Positions 47,071 through 60,752 of a DNA stretch of 64,000 nt are shown in pieces. The notes under the pieces were generated by a model. That model did not search any database and had not been told where the DNA came from. It saw only the letters and a program-made list of their open reading frames with translations. Made by a program: the position numbers and the translations under genes. Source of the DNA: Stercorarius parasiticus (Eukaryota; Chordata; Aves; Charadriiformes; Stercorariidae); NCBI GenBank assembly GCA_013396915.1, contig VWZL01006771.1, positions 248,001 to 312,000 of the forward strand, given 5' to 3'. The stretch's first letter is position 1. Every line of letters begins with the position of its first letter.

Positions 47071-50000
47071 GGCAGGGGTGGGGTGGGTATATTTTTATCA
47101 ATATTTTATTCTTTCAGAAAAGCTCACCCTATGCTTCCAGAGGAGTAAACAGTGAGTCCCCAAGGGGTATGCTGGCTGCTGAGAGCGTCTTTAGCAAGTA
47201 TTTCTGATCTGGGTGTTTCTCTCACTGTTACTGTTTTTAGCATCCTATTAGAGTTAGGCCAGATGGATTTTCTGCTGGCAGAAGTACCCACTGTCTGACT
47301 GAAATAGATTTTTTTTGCATCTCAGAAAGTTAGTGGAAGGCAGTTTCTTCCTATAGTTCATAAGGTATCAGTAAGTACTGTCCGTCTCAGCCTTTCATTA
47401 AATAACCTATTGCTAATTGCAATGTGCTTAGCCTCAGCCTTACCCTTACTTTTATGTTTAAGTGCTTTGTTGAACAGAATGCAAGCAGGCTCAATTCTCA
47501 CTGAATTGCAGATGAAAGAACTACAGCCAGACACAAATATGTGTGTGCAGTGTGAGCATGTGTGTGTATATTTAAGCTGTGACAACTGATGGACAGTACT
47601 GTGTCTGGCAGATACATATTGAAAGATGATTACAGCTAGAGCAGAATTAGAAGAAATAGTTGAGTGGATGGAACAAAATGAAAAGAAAAGGACTAGAGGG
47701 AAATTAATCTTCCTTAATGTCTAGGTCATTTAAAATTCAACAGGGGAGAGTTTTGTAATGCGGTGTAAGGCATAATTTTCCAGTGGCCCAGGAGCCAAAA
47801 CCTGGTCTTTGTCTGCTTGGTAAAACCACCTGAGCAATGCACTGTCCTCCCATCTACTGAAACTCCACTGCTTCCCATTTCATTTTGTGGGACAAAACCA
47901 TCCTTTGCAGATACATGCACCTTTTTATTTTTCTGCAAAATAATACTTTTATACACTGTTGTGTATAAAGGTTGCAGGCTTCATGACCTCAGTGGAAATG
48001 CTTGTTTGTGACTTTAGAGAGTGCACTCTGCCAACAGCCCATTCACCTCCAATGGTGACAGATGCAGCAGCGCTGATGGTATGTAATATACTGTATGTGG
48101 CTCTCAACCATCCATCAAAGCATGAAAAGTCCAGAATCACATCCATATTGCAACAACTTGCCAAAGCTTCCGCTGAAACATTGGACCATAATTCAAGCAT
48201 CTGATAAATGTTTCTGAGAGTCTAAAAAGCACAAATTCAAGAAACTCTACCTATAAAACTTTAAAAAAAGATAGAAAAACTATAATACCAAGCTTAATTT
48301 TTGGAACTAATTGACTCTTACTTTGTTACCTAGTAAAAGGATTGGAGTTCTGAAAGTTAATGGCGTAACATTTAAATTTGACTGAAAAAAAAAAAAAGAA
48401 GCAGTTTTACTTTGGCAACAATTTGTTATCTGCAATTTGAAAGGCAAGTAAGGCAATAATTCCCCAGGTGTTGACTGGCAAGAGGTCAGATTGCTGGAAA
48501 CAGAAGGATACTGAAAACCAGATGAGAAGAAGGGGAAGTCAGTCGTGTCTTTACTAAAATCTAATTAGGAAATAGCATCTTGTCCTCTGCTCTGGAAAGA
48601 GCAGAAACTCTCAGTGAAATATCAGCAAACAGTTAGGCATCTTCAAAGATACTAATTAAGTAAAATTTGGAAAGTGCTTTGAAGATGAGAAATGGTAGGG
48701 AGTGCTAAGTATCACTATTAGCAGGACCAACGTGTCAACTGATGTTGTCTGTCTGCATAGTATTGGGTGAACACTTGGGTAATTAAGGTCAAATGAACAG
48801 CCTCGCCTGGTCAACTTATTGGGCAAAGCGTGTCTCGTTGCAAGATGTGGTTATCTGTGCGACTAACAGACCTGGAAAGTGAACGTCTACGCCAAACATA
48901 TTTCATTGCTTCAGGAGCCACCAGTAGCAATAGCCGTCTCTCACTTTTTAGGCCTGTGTTATGCTCTCTAGATACCAAGGCAGTGAGCAGTTTTTTAAGA
49001 GCATTTATCAGTTTCTAAACTTGTGATTGTTAGTTTGGCGTCATACCTGCCTTCATTAAAGGCTTGCATGCCTTCTTGAACTAAGACAATACCTCATTCT
49101 CCAGATCTAATTTTCCAGCTTACCAATATTTTAATACTGAAACATTTATGGAATTAATTTGGCAAAGGTTGAGGTAGTGAAGGATTGCTATTGCTGACCA
49201 AGAGGTGCTATTCAAACCTCTATCTACAGCCTGCAAGTGCACTTCAGCCCTTGTGTTATTCTTCTGCAAGCTCTTGTCATGGACTGACCCCAGTTTGCTA
49301 CAACCTCCGGGACATAAAAAAGAGGTTTGCCATAAGTTTTTGCTGTACTTTTGCTGTATCAAACTGGGAACTGCATAAGTAACTGTTAATTTGCTAAGTT
49401 GAAATCCCCAGATACTACAGCCCAATATGCACCAAAGATGCCCCACAAACATGCAGTCAAACTATGGGTGAGTGCAGCTGGGCAGGGGAGCAGCCCCCAG
49501 CACCGTCTCAGCCATGGGCACGGGGTGTGCTGAGATGTGGGCAGGAACAGCAGCCCAGGACTCACAGCCCAAGGCCTGAGGAGCACGACCATGCAGGTGT
49601 CCCAGTAGGAAGGCCCAGGTTTCTCAAATGCTTGGTTCTGTTGCAAAATCATGTTTAGAGGCAGCTTAAACTGTCCTGCATAACAGTTTCGAAAGATGGA
49701 GGAGGACTTGCGCCTGAGCCTTCGGTCTCAGCTGGCAGAGAGCCAGCAACAGTACATGGAAGCTGCTGCCAGTGGTTGATACCACCTGGCTAAGACTTTA
49801 ATCAGCTAAGAAATTGTTGCAGATACTGCTTTCCAGCTGCAGTTCTTTGCTTCCATCTGTACCTAGTGCCAGGACAATGTGGACAACCTTAGCACAAGCT
49901 CAGTGTAACCACCTGCTTGGCTTGTGAGCAGATGTTTTGCCTTTGGGCTGCAGACTGGGACGTCCATTTCGTAAGTGAGCAAGTATAACAAAGCATCCCT

Positions 50001-52429
50001 TTCTGTTAAACATATTGTCTGTTTTATTTTTAAAATGGCAAAAATCTCCTGACATATTTCACGTAGGAGAGCACCAGATGAGCATCACCAAGGTGGATTC
50101 AGGCAGAATGGTGTCACTCTCTGGCAATGAACAAAGAGCTAAACCAAGCCAGCTCTCAAATCTTGTTGGTTTTTTTTTTTACCGAAATGCAATGTCATCC
50201 AGTTAGTACTGTAAAGGTGAACTGTGCATTCCTATGTTCCGTAAAAATTCAGAAACGGATGCCACAAAGCTCAAGGGAAACAAGGATGGGGCAGGCCTGG
50301 CTGTGTTAGTTATAACAGTTCTGCACACAAATAGCACGATAAGAACATCCCCAGTGGCCAATAATGCAAACTAAATTGCCTTGGAATATAACTAGGAGGA
50401 GAACAGCTTTCCATTTAGCATATCTTGCTGATTGAATCCAAAGCAATTCTTCAGAGCAAAGCCAATGCAGAGCACAAGACCATAAAGCTGCAAGTCCTTT
50501 CACAGAGTCGTAGACTAAGACTTACAGAGAAAACTTCTGCATCTTGAAAGAGGCAGCAAGAAAGACTGCTAAGAGTCTTGTCACCATGTTTCCATGCTTC
50601 TTGTCTCTGTTCCGCACCTGATACAGAGGCATGTCAGGATACTTTCCTATTAAAACGCACGAGCAGACTTTAGATGCACACATTCAAAAAGCCACCGCTG
50701 AGCACTGCAAGTTCTGGCTTTCAGTCAACATCTGTGTTTTGGATCTCAGGATGCTTTCGTGAGGGATCTGCTTTCGGAGGAGCAGCTACCCGCAGCCTGC
50801 CTGTCTGATGGGGACAGCTCTGTTGTTAGGCATGCTCTCAGCACAGAGATGCTCTTGGATGCACAACAGAGCGCAGTCCTGATCTCTTCAATGCATAAAC
50901 CTTCTTAGAGCGTATGGTATACCTCTTTCTTCATATCCTGGAGGTTGTGGCATGCACAGCCGAAGGATTTAAGATCTAAACTTCGAGTCCTGCTCAAAAT
51001 GACTTTAAGAATCTTGATGACTCTTTAGTTTTTTTAGTTATGATGAGTGTTGGGCTTTTCTCCGTTCTACCACAGCTAAAATAATCAGCATCTAGGGTGA
51101 AGAGGAGAAACCTAGTGAGAATAAATAAGAATAATTAAACTGAATGACAGACAGAGCCACCCGCTATTAATATCTCCTACTGTCTGTGTCCCAGTCTCAC
51201 AGGGAGCTGTACCCAGCTACCCAAAGGATCAGTAGCTCGTTTAGCTTTTGTCATACCCCGAGGATGAGTCAGTCTATGATTTAACTAACCTGGCACAGGG
51301 CACTTTCCACAATGCCAAGTTTGATCAGAGTGCTTCAGTGGTTCAGCATTACAGAAAAGAGACACTAAAGACTAAAAGTGATGTTGACTCAGCTATTTGA
51401 CTCCTGCCAGTGAACATTAGTGATTTTTTGAACTGCTTAGATTCCACTTCTAATGAAAATCCATTTAGACAAAGTAATTTACATGCATTGCTCATTTCCA
51501 TATGAAGTTTGAAGCCTTTGCTACATTGCTACAAAGAGATGCAGTCCCGAATGCAGTCATTTCTCTCTGCCCTCATACCATACATGAATGATTTTGTCTC
51601 ACATAATTGCTTGATATCAATACTCAGTAGATATATTTTGACACATGACAGAAGATAATGGGATTTCCCGGGGAGAGGAATGAAACAGAATATTCTAGTA
51701 GGAAGAAGAGGGGTTTTGCATTGGATTGATTAAAAAGTTTAGCTGGTGCATCAAGAACATTTCATCTATGCAGCTAAATCAAAAATCGCCCAGTCATAGC
51801 TGGTAGCAAGTAGCAGGCTATTAGCTCCAAGACATTAAGGAAAAACTCCAGCTGTCTTGAAGTCAGTGGTAAAACACACATTGATTTGCATGCGGTGAGA
51901 AAGTCATCCTGCAAAAGGGGTAACAGCCAAATAAGCACTTCAGCACTTATCTGCAGATTTCACGGGCCACAGTGAAAGAAAACTTTAGGCACCTAGAAGC
52001 AGCTGAAAGGGAATTGGGACTGCAGGTTTTCATGCTGTCATCTTAGGGCCTAAAGGTTCACCAGACACCAGCAAGACTGGGTCTTTATAAAAAAGTGAAG
52101 CAAAGTCTCCCGGGGACACTGGGCAGCTCAGCCAGGACCAGAGTCTCCCTCCGAGGGGATCAAATCCATCTGATCCCAACAAGCACGCTGGCTTCTCACC
52201 TGCCAGCTGGTTTTACGGAGGCACTCTCTACCTCTCCTTTTGACCTTTTACCAGTGAAAAGAGTACAAAATTCAAGTGTGTCTCACTTGCGAGAAAAAAG
52301 CTGGACACAGCAACTCTAATGCAGCGATTGGGAACTAAGCAGAGAGAGAGCTCAGTTTTGGTTCCTGGCCCCAGAGCTTTTCCTGTATGCAGTATTATCT
52401 GCTATATAAACTACAGAATTGCTCTTAGT

Positions 52430-52545
52430 TTGAGGATAAGAAATTAAGATCCTGAAGAGTTACAAAACCTTACCTGAGATCCTACTCTATGGCAGTAGCA
52501 AGTTAACAGGAACTCCAGACTCAGTATGTCTCACTCACTGGCCTT
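52430..52545 (-). mobile_element. MIR-like SINE remnant
   Basis: The + strand is collinear with the complement of a MIR. It reads GAGGATAAGAAATTAAGATC, then GAAGAGTTACAAAACCTTACC, then GGCAGTAGCAAGTTAACAGG, then AACTCCAGACTCAGT and CTCACTCACTGGCC. These correspond to the TGAGGAAACTGAGGC, GAGGTTAAGTxACTTGCC, AGTGGCAGAGCC, ACTCCAGACTC and CTAACCACTxGxCC blocks. The strong-looking minus-strand donor at 52468-52474 lies inside this repeat and is best explained by it. Confidence 0.5.
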
Positions 52546-55500
52546 AAGTAGAGTAACGTTACCTGTGTTTTTCTAGTTGTATATTCAAACAGACCTTGCA
52601 AAACTATTTATTTTAGACTAGATGATAGCTGGGACATTTTGCAGATGTGTTCCTTTTTCTTCCCAGCCTTCCTGTATTGTTACGACCTTCCATAGAGCAG
52701 GCATTCAGCTGCTCCAGCGATGGGCAACAGTGTAAAGCTCTAAGCTAGAGAGATGGATGTTGGAAGAGCAACTTTCACTGCCTCTTACTTGCCTTTTCTT
52801 TAAGTAATTAGAGCCCTATATTTATCCTGGCACTGCTCACAGAGCCTACATTTACAAAATGAAACTGTCTATAAGGCTGTACATTTTCAGCAAGCCATTT
52901 GAAGCTGCAGCTCTGAGACAGCAAAGTGCCTGATTTTGGATGGTGCTGAGCAGACCTACGGGAGGTGTTGGGGTTTTTACTTTAGGGGCTTCAGGGGGTT
53001 GTCAAAAGATATATTTGCCCAAATACATAATTTTGCTCACTTGTGGGCATTTGGAAACTGAAAGTAGACACCTTTGGTTTCTGAAAGAGAAAAGAAAGTA
53101 AAAATAGTATTACTTCTCTTGTACTTACAACGTAAAGGGGGTTTGTACTGCCCTCATTGTGCAAGCCATGTCTAACCTATGCCCAGAGCAGTTTTTGACG
53201 ACAGCATCCCCCAGAATTTTCTGCCTTTCTGCTACACTACAGTGGAGTTTTGGGTAAGAAGGAGCAGCTGAAGCAGCCCTTTCTCTGTGCTCCTCATGCT
53301 CAAGGTGTCCACTGGCTGCAGACTTGGGACATCTCCCAAAACAAGCAAGTGAGAGATGTTCTTATGGTCTTTGTCTCAATGACAGAATAGTGCTTTATTG
53401 AAAACGGAATAATAAAGGAAAGACTGAGGCCCACTGCACTACATTTAAACACCCTTCGGGTGGAAGTGCTTCCCATATGAGGCCATGGCCACCCAGCTGC
53501 TTCACTGGTAATGGTCTGTGAATATTGCTATTAATTTCCTCTATCTTATACTGAATTAATCATTTTGGATGCAATTCATGATGTAAGAGCAAGAGAAAGC
53601 AGAAGAAAGAACGCAGAGAATGGGAAACACTGGATACTTCAAGGTAGTGATCTATCAAAACAGAGGTAAAAATGAATGACCCACGAGCCTCAGTTCTTTG
53701 TAATATTTTATATCTGTTTTAAAAATCTCAGAAATTTGCTCCAAAGAGGTATAGTTCCCAAATGTTTAATTTAAAATACAGCAGGAATATCAGGTCAGCA
53801 TCAGTGACCCAATGTTACATTTTTAAAGGAGATAGACAGACTGCAAAGGCTGTGGTCTTCATGTGCAAATTGAGGTAGAGAGCTAAAGCAGAGTAACCAC
53901 TCTGGATACGATTCAGCTCACATATTAGGATGCCTAAATACATGTGTATATGTGTGTGTGTTCACATGAGCAAGCTGTCTAAGCTTCCACTGTAGTCAGT
54001 GAAAATCTGATGTAAGGTCTGATCAATTCAGCCTAAAGAGCTATTCAGCTCACCCTGAAGTAGGTACCTACCTGGTCCTCCATATCTTTGATGAGAATTT
54101 GGAGCCATAACGGTGGAAACAGGTTGGTTCCAGTTATTCTCAAAAAAAAAAAAAAGTCTCTTTTAGGTGCCTGGCAAACTGTAATTTTCCAGAATATTAA
54201 TGTACACAAAGAAAGTAATAATTCAACTTTTGCTCTCAGTTCAAGGTAGAAAAGCACCTCTGAAATAATCAGAATTACTTCCAGAGCAGCAACACCAAAA
54301 TACCCAGCTGCTTTGCTTCTGGAGCCATCTGTGAGCTGCATTTGTTTTTCATGGCAAACTTGTTAGTAGAAATGAGGGATACCAGCTGAGACAACCTTAA
54401 AACATCTTCTGTTGGTTTGCTGAAGGGAAGAGTAGCAGTTTTTGGAGGCATCTGATAGATCTCTGGCTAAGGAAATACATGTTAAGCTTGACTGTGTCTG
54501 TATTAACCCACCTTGAATGTCAGCCTAGGCTACATTACTCCAACTTGTACAAGCGTCTGGCTGCTAACTAGGAGAAAACACATTAAAGATAAGGATGGGT
54601 TAAGCTCCTGTGTGAAGTTCCTAATGAGAATAAAAGCGTACAGACTATACTCCGTTTCATAGAATTACCAATCATTTGAACTCTCAAGTGCCCAGTCCTC
54701 TTTTGACTGCTTCAGTCTAAATTTAGATTTAAAAACCCACAAAACAACAAAACCCAAAAAAATCCTTCCTTAATTTGTCCAAAATGTTTGGTCTCGACTA
54801 TAATTGCTTTTAAATCCTGTCAATTAAAATTTATAATGGGGAAAACCTGTTAATAGTGAAATGAATCCCCCTGCGTTCCCAAAGTGTGCAGTAGGTCTTC
54901 TCACCCAATTGTAATAAAATTTGTTGTGGCATAGTTTTGGGGATCAATACAGCAGACCACTGTCAATCAAAGAATTTTCTACTTACTTAAAAGTTAACAG
55001 ACTTTTAGCGTCTTTGTGTTGGACTGAGGACAGTCTGAGTTACCACAGAAGATTAAATCTTTAATTTTACATTACTTCAGCCATCTCTATAGAACAAAGT
55101 GGGCTTTACCTGTTGAATATGAGGCTTATGTGAGCTGAAGTGCTCTTGAGACATTAAGAGGCAGTCTTGAACAGTCTCTGAGATTTAAGCTGAGGGGAAT
55201 TCTAAAGGGATTACTGCAGCATTTTACATAAAACGAGAAATAAAAACAGACTTGAGCAATGCATGATCATAAACGCATTCCTGCTGTGATCAAGAGTCCT
55301 GTTCCCATTGCTGTTCTTAGACTAAAGCAGGAAGAACTGTCAAAGGGCAACCATACTTGTAAGGATTTGTACAAGCCCAATTTATAATGAAATTAAGGGG
55401 CTGAGTAGTTTTGAAAGATTTGTTAAAAAAGGGAGATACTTTTCATAGTCTCTCCGGCCCAGAGGTGAGAAATGCAAGCACTATTGGAATATTGTTTTGT

Positions 55501-55842
55501 GGAGGAGGCATGCGACTTTCCAAGAACAGACATGGCTAACAACTCATACACAAATTAGCAATTTTAGCAAAAATTCACAGAGATTTTAACTATTGGTTAC
55601 CCTTTTCTGAAGCAAATTGGGGAAAATAAGCTATGAAGAAATATCTCAGAAATAAAATAGATAGAGTGACTTTTGTCTACCTTTGCATGCACACTATATG
55701 AGAAAATAAGTAATAAACAATGTGTTTTTGCCAGCTGTGATTCACCTTTACACTACACAGCTCCCTTTATTGCAAGAATGGTATAAAAAGACCCCAGTAC
55801 GAAGTGTGAGATTGATCTCTGTATTGCCTGTACTGAGAGAGG

Positions 55843-55895
55843 TCTGTGTGCGTTTGTGTGCGTGTGTGAAATACGCGCACACAGCACGGTGTGCT
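55843..55895. repeat. GT/GC alternating tract with CA-rich complement
   Basis: GTGTGCGTTTGTGTGCGTG is followed after AAATA by CGCGCACACAG. The alternating purine-pyrimidine halves are partly complementary, so the segment could form Z-DNA or a hairpin. Confidence 0.75.
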
Positions 55896-56885
55896 TACTG
55901 TTTTAACAAAGAGGAATTAGGACACCGCACCAGGCATCTGTCAGCAAATGCAGACATTAGTTACTTGTCACTTGTTCACTACCAAAATAAGATATTTGCC
56001 CTTTGTGCCTGCAAATTCTCAGGACATGAAGCCGGGATGTTGTTCCCTGTACTGAAGATGCCTTGGTGGGTACCACAGCTATAGGTCCTCCTGGTCCTCA
56101 GGGACAGCAGAAAACACAACCTGCCAGTCTAGGTTAGGGATGGCCAAATTTCCCAACACTCTGAGCCACAGATCTCAACCATCACACAACCCAAAGCCAG
56201 GACAACCTATCACCTACGTATCTTTGAGTATGAAGAGAGAGAGCTTCAGAGCAGTCCCTCAGTCCAAGAGAACATTGCTTTCCTGCAAAATGGATTTGGG
56301 TTGAATGTAGCGTGGGTTCCAGGACAACCACAGTCAGACACTGTGTCAGCAGCAGACGATGTCACTTGTGTGTCACCCCCCCAGCCAAGGATCTACTAGA
56401 CCACCAACCCCCACCTCAGGACCAGACCCCTGTCCTCAGGCAGCGCACAGCACAGACCGCCATCTGGTCCTCCCTACCTTTCCTAAGTACAATGCTGGGC
56501 AAAGTGTTGGGTGCATTGAAAAACAGGCAAGGCCAAGGTCCACTCTCTCTTGGTCCTTTTGGCCACCCTGCGTGCCATAGCAGCTATACAGAGCTGTATT
56601 TCTCCATTGGGCTGTCCTCTGTGATGCCCATAATTCAGTTCAGGTGCGAAAATAATGACTTATGCCCATTTTTTTTCTCCTGGACAAGTCTTGAGATGGG
56701 TCTCCAGGCTTCAGGTGATGATCCTGTGTTTGCTCAGTGTTCCAGGTCCCAAGGAAATGAATTAATCCTTTGCCCATCAGTCAGTGCTAGGGGTCTAGCC
56801 CCTCCTATAGGCCACAGCACCCTTGCATTATAATTAATAATAGCTTAATTAATTATTTCACTGCCGGTAAACAGTAAAGCAACAA

Positions 56886-56945
56886 GTCTCTACTGAGATA
56901 TATCAGGTCTCTACTGAGATATATGGACAATATCAAATTGTCCAT
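56886..56945. repeat. 21-bp tandem duplication fused to a perfect hairpin
   Basis: GTCTCTACTGAGATATAT occurs at 56886-56903 and again at 56907-56924, a period of 21. The end of the second copy overlaps a perfect inverted repeat: ATGGACAAT (56923-56931), loop ATCAA, and ATTGTCCAT (56937-56945). The duplicated units are identical, so the event is recent or preserved. Confidence 0.9.
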
Positions 56946-59900
56946 TTGGTTATGTCAGCGTGATGAGTAAAACTTTCCTGCTATCTGTTAGAAACTCCAT
57001 TAAAAACAAAAAATAGCTTAAATCTGTGGAGAGAAGATATATCTATGAAATTCAGCTTACAAAACTGGTCTGAATCAAAGTTAAATGTGTCCATTGCTAG
57101 ACACTGTGACTACTAAGTCTCAGCAAATATTTACTTCAGGAAATAACACGGAGAGATTTCCAACTCTATTTGTATATCTAAATGGTAGAAATCCCTCTGC
57201 CTAGATCTCTTCTGTTCAGTTAGAAGAAGCATGAAAAGAAACAAGTATTACAGAAAAGAAGTATTTCATAATAGTGATACAATAAAATATGGAATATGAA
57301 TAGAGATCAAGCACACATTGTGAACCATACTCATTATTATCATAAACTTTTATGCTGAGTCTTGTTCTTTATTATGGCCTCACCAATATAAAATACAGAT
57401 CAGCTTCCATTAGAGTAATTCTAAAAACAGATGGCCACCTTTCGACGTAGTTTCCCAACTATCCAGTGTACTATGTGGATAAATATTAAATTTAAAATAT
57501 TAATGTTATGTGTATATGATTGTGCCAAACTGTCCCTGAAATAGCTGCGATAGGTAGTAGTGAAAGCAAGTCAAAGAAGGCCTGTGCTCAAGGTGGGAAG
57601 TGGTAAGGTTTGAGGTGATCTTAACACATGAAGATCCATACCAGTGGAAACCTCTGTGCACTTCACAGATGGGCATGGCCCACACCTTGTGAAACTCCAT
57701 TACACAGGAGGACTCCAGCTGGTGTTCCTGGTCTTCATGAGGTCTCTGATCTCAAGTGGAAGGACAGAGGGACTCCTGTGGCACAGGGATATCTTGCAAT
57801 TTACAGTATGGGCACATTGACAGGGGGCTGAAGGGAAGCAGCATGGCTGCAGCCCAGGCTCCCTCTCCAGTGTGGGACCCCCAGCAAGCACCATCACCTC
57901 CCAGTGACACACTGAGGTTGTGCTCTGTGGCATGGTCTTACATCTTCTGTGAGATAAGTTTTGTCCCACTTTGTGATCGACCACAGCAATCAGCAAAATC
58001 AGAAAATAAATCAGAGAGGCTGATTCATCTGATTTCCACTGTCCTTGAGCTCAAGATAAGCTTCCATAATGGTGGGCACAGATCAGACCAGAACAGTGAC
58101 TTCATTGCAGTTCAGACTGTAACATTTAGATCCTGCATTAGAAGTGTGTTTAAACCAACTAAAATTAGAAGTTAAACATGGCAGGTGTTTAACTCTGCCG
58201 TGAGTGAACTGTCCCAAAGTACCGAGCTCGGAAAAGAACGATGCCATAGCAAACAGACAAACATTATTCACTGCATTCTCATAGATTTTCACCAGTTCAT
58301 CTTCTTTTCTCTCTTGTTTTCCTAACTCCTCTGCCTTTTCCAGGATTCCTGGACATCTTAGTCAAATGAAAGGAATGGAAATTCTGAACGGCTGCTCAGG
58401 GAGGGTATTGAATTGTTACCTTACCTTTGATCAATGGCTACTAAAAAGTTATTTCCTATTTCTCAGTCACACCACCTTTCAGCAAGTGCAAGAATTTGCC
58501 CCAAAGAAATAACAAACATAAACATTCAACATCTGCAAATATTTTAAAAGAACTAGGATATTCCACAGTAGTGAGGAAAACATACCTGAAAGCTCCTGAG
58601 AGCAGTAAGCACTTAATGAATTTAGCTGGTAATTCTGACACTCTGCTGTAAAGTCATCCCATTGTGAGCTGAAGATTAGATAGCCTAGTCTGGGTTGTGT
58701 TTGTTTTGTTATGTTGGAAAAGATATCTCAGTTGATTAAAATATTTTTTATAGATTAAAGACATTTTTGTCATTTTTAATGACTTACTACTAGTACTTTA
58801 TAAAAAGTATTTGAGATTAAGTTGACATATGCTTTAAAACAAGAAAAGCTTAAGTGGTATTTAATGGATAACTTATTACAAAGAAGGAATTCTCTAGACC
58901 TGCTTTACCTTTAATTCACATTGTTTGGACGGAGCACTTTTTCACACGATAAAGCACTATGTGTACAGCTAGAAAGAGGTGATTCGTGTGGCCAGAGAGC
59001 AAATCAAAGTCACGTTACTGCAAACAGGGGAAGGCTCCAGTGCTGCTGTATATTCAAGAGAGATCAGAAATGCTGAACTGTATCATGAACATCACATTCC
59101 ACAGAAATCACCCCGGATCCCTGAGGAGCCTGATGGAGACACACAGACATCACCAATATCACCGTTGTCTTCATGTCCTCACCATTGTCCTCAGCAATTA
59201 GAGATCAAAAGTGGAATCGTGGTCTCATTTAATGAGGTCCCCTTCCTGGCTCTAAGTTTGTGTAATCTAAATGGACAGGAGAGGGAGAGAGGTTCTCAAT
59301 GGGTTCCTCCTATATCTGGGCTGTTTCTCCGTGCTAAAAAGCACAATCAACAAAAATGAGTTTGGGAATAAAGTCCGTAATCTATGTCTTCGTCAACATT
59401 AGTTTGGTTCCCTTTTGCTTGTCATGTGGCCCCACCATTCTTGTACATCCGGCTACACGATGTCCCCAAAATATTCTACGTGCAGCAGTTAGGGCTCTAT
59501 TTTGGAAAGTGGTAGCTGTAAGCTCTAACTCCTCAGTCCAAGAGGTATCCACAGACTATCACTTACAATCCTTGGCATGGACAGAAATTTTACTATAGAA
59601 ATTTACAAGGAGTGATTGTATTTGCACTTTTTATAATGTAAGGGCTACAGCTGTGGGCAATTCTTCATTTTTCATTTATTTTTGTATAAATATGATGTAT
59701 ATTGATGGTGGGATCAATATGAGGATATTCAGCAATCTCTTCTGTGACTCCATGGACATCTATTACACCCCTATACTGGCACCCTCTATCCTGGCACTCT
59801 CTTTAATACAGGTCTCTGGAGCTGTTGATTCCTCTCTTGCAAACCAGCAAAGCCAAATGTGGTTAATTAACAGCAATGCAGACATTGGCAGTGGTGACAA

Positions 59901-60698
59901 CTATATTTTTTTGGGCCAAGAAAAATCAAGTTCGTGCACATTAGCCATTCTTTAAACGCTGTACTGGGTCACCGGAGCTTAGAAAACTACCTACCTGCTT
60001 AAGTTTCTAAACTGAGTGACTTCCACACAAGCCTGAGGACCTCACTGCAGGAACCCAGGCACTCTGCATGTAGCTGCCAAATAAATGCAGGGTTCTTATA
60101 GGAAGTAGAGGTTTCTGAATCATTTCCTTGGACTAAGGCAGCTAGACTTAGACTCAGCTCAATTTTATGTACCAGAATGAGCTCTCAGGATCTCACACTG
60201 AATGTTGTGCACAAGACAACACTGGAAAACTACAGTGGAGTGGGGCATGAACTACAGCTTTATACACCAAGAACGCTTAAATACTCAAATCAAGATATTT
60301 TTCTAACATTTCAGTTCAAAGTCTGTCTCCAAAATAAAAATGTGCTGTTTGCCAGACTTAGTTTAAATGAAACCTAGCTGGGAGGAATCTCAGCGAGTCT
60401 GCCATTTGGGAGTTGAGCCTCGTAACCGAACAGATTATACTGCAATGCAGCAACTTTAAGTCAAAGCTTTTTCACAGGAACAATGCCCAATTAAACTTAG
60501 AAGCAAACAAAGAAAAGGAAACCAATAAAACGTTCAGTTTTTAGTACACACTGAAAGCCCTTAATTCTAAGAGAAACCAAAAAAGTGAAGAGCTACTTTT
60601 TACTCTTATACATATTTTCATTAATATTTAGAGTCCTCCAAGGTCATGGAGGTAGCAGAAATATGCCTGAGAGAGTTGCCTATGAGTTTTCACTGCCA

Positions 60699-60752
60699 CT
60701 GATCCTAGTACCTAATACCCTGATCCTAGTATCCCCAGATCCTAGTATCAGC
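60699..60752. repeat. Three-fold GATCCTAGTA repeat
   Basis: GATCCTAGTA occurs three times, followed by CCTAATACCCT, TCCCCA and TCAGCC respectively, with spacing of 21 and 17 bases. It is a small irregular tandem array. Confidence 0.85.

Noticed and set aside
52468..52474. Strong minus-strand splice donor (CAG before GTAAGG)
   Set aside because: It lies inside a MIR-like remnant whose consensus explains the sequence.
56312..56833. 173-codon open frame on the + strand
   Set aside because: It begins at GTG, has no recognisable domain and no splice context. A frame of this length is expected about once by chance in 64 kb read in six frames.
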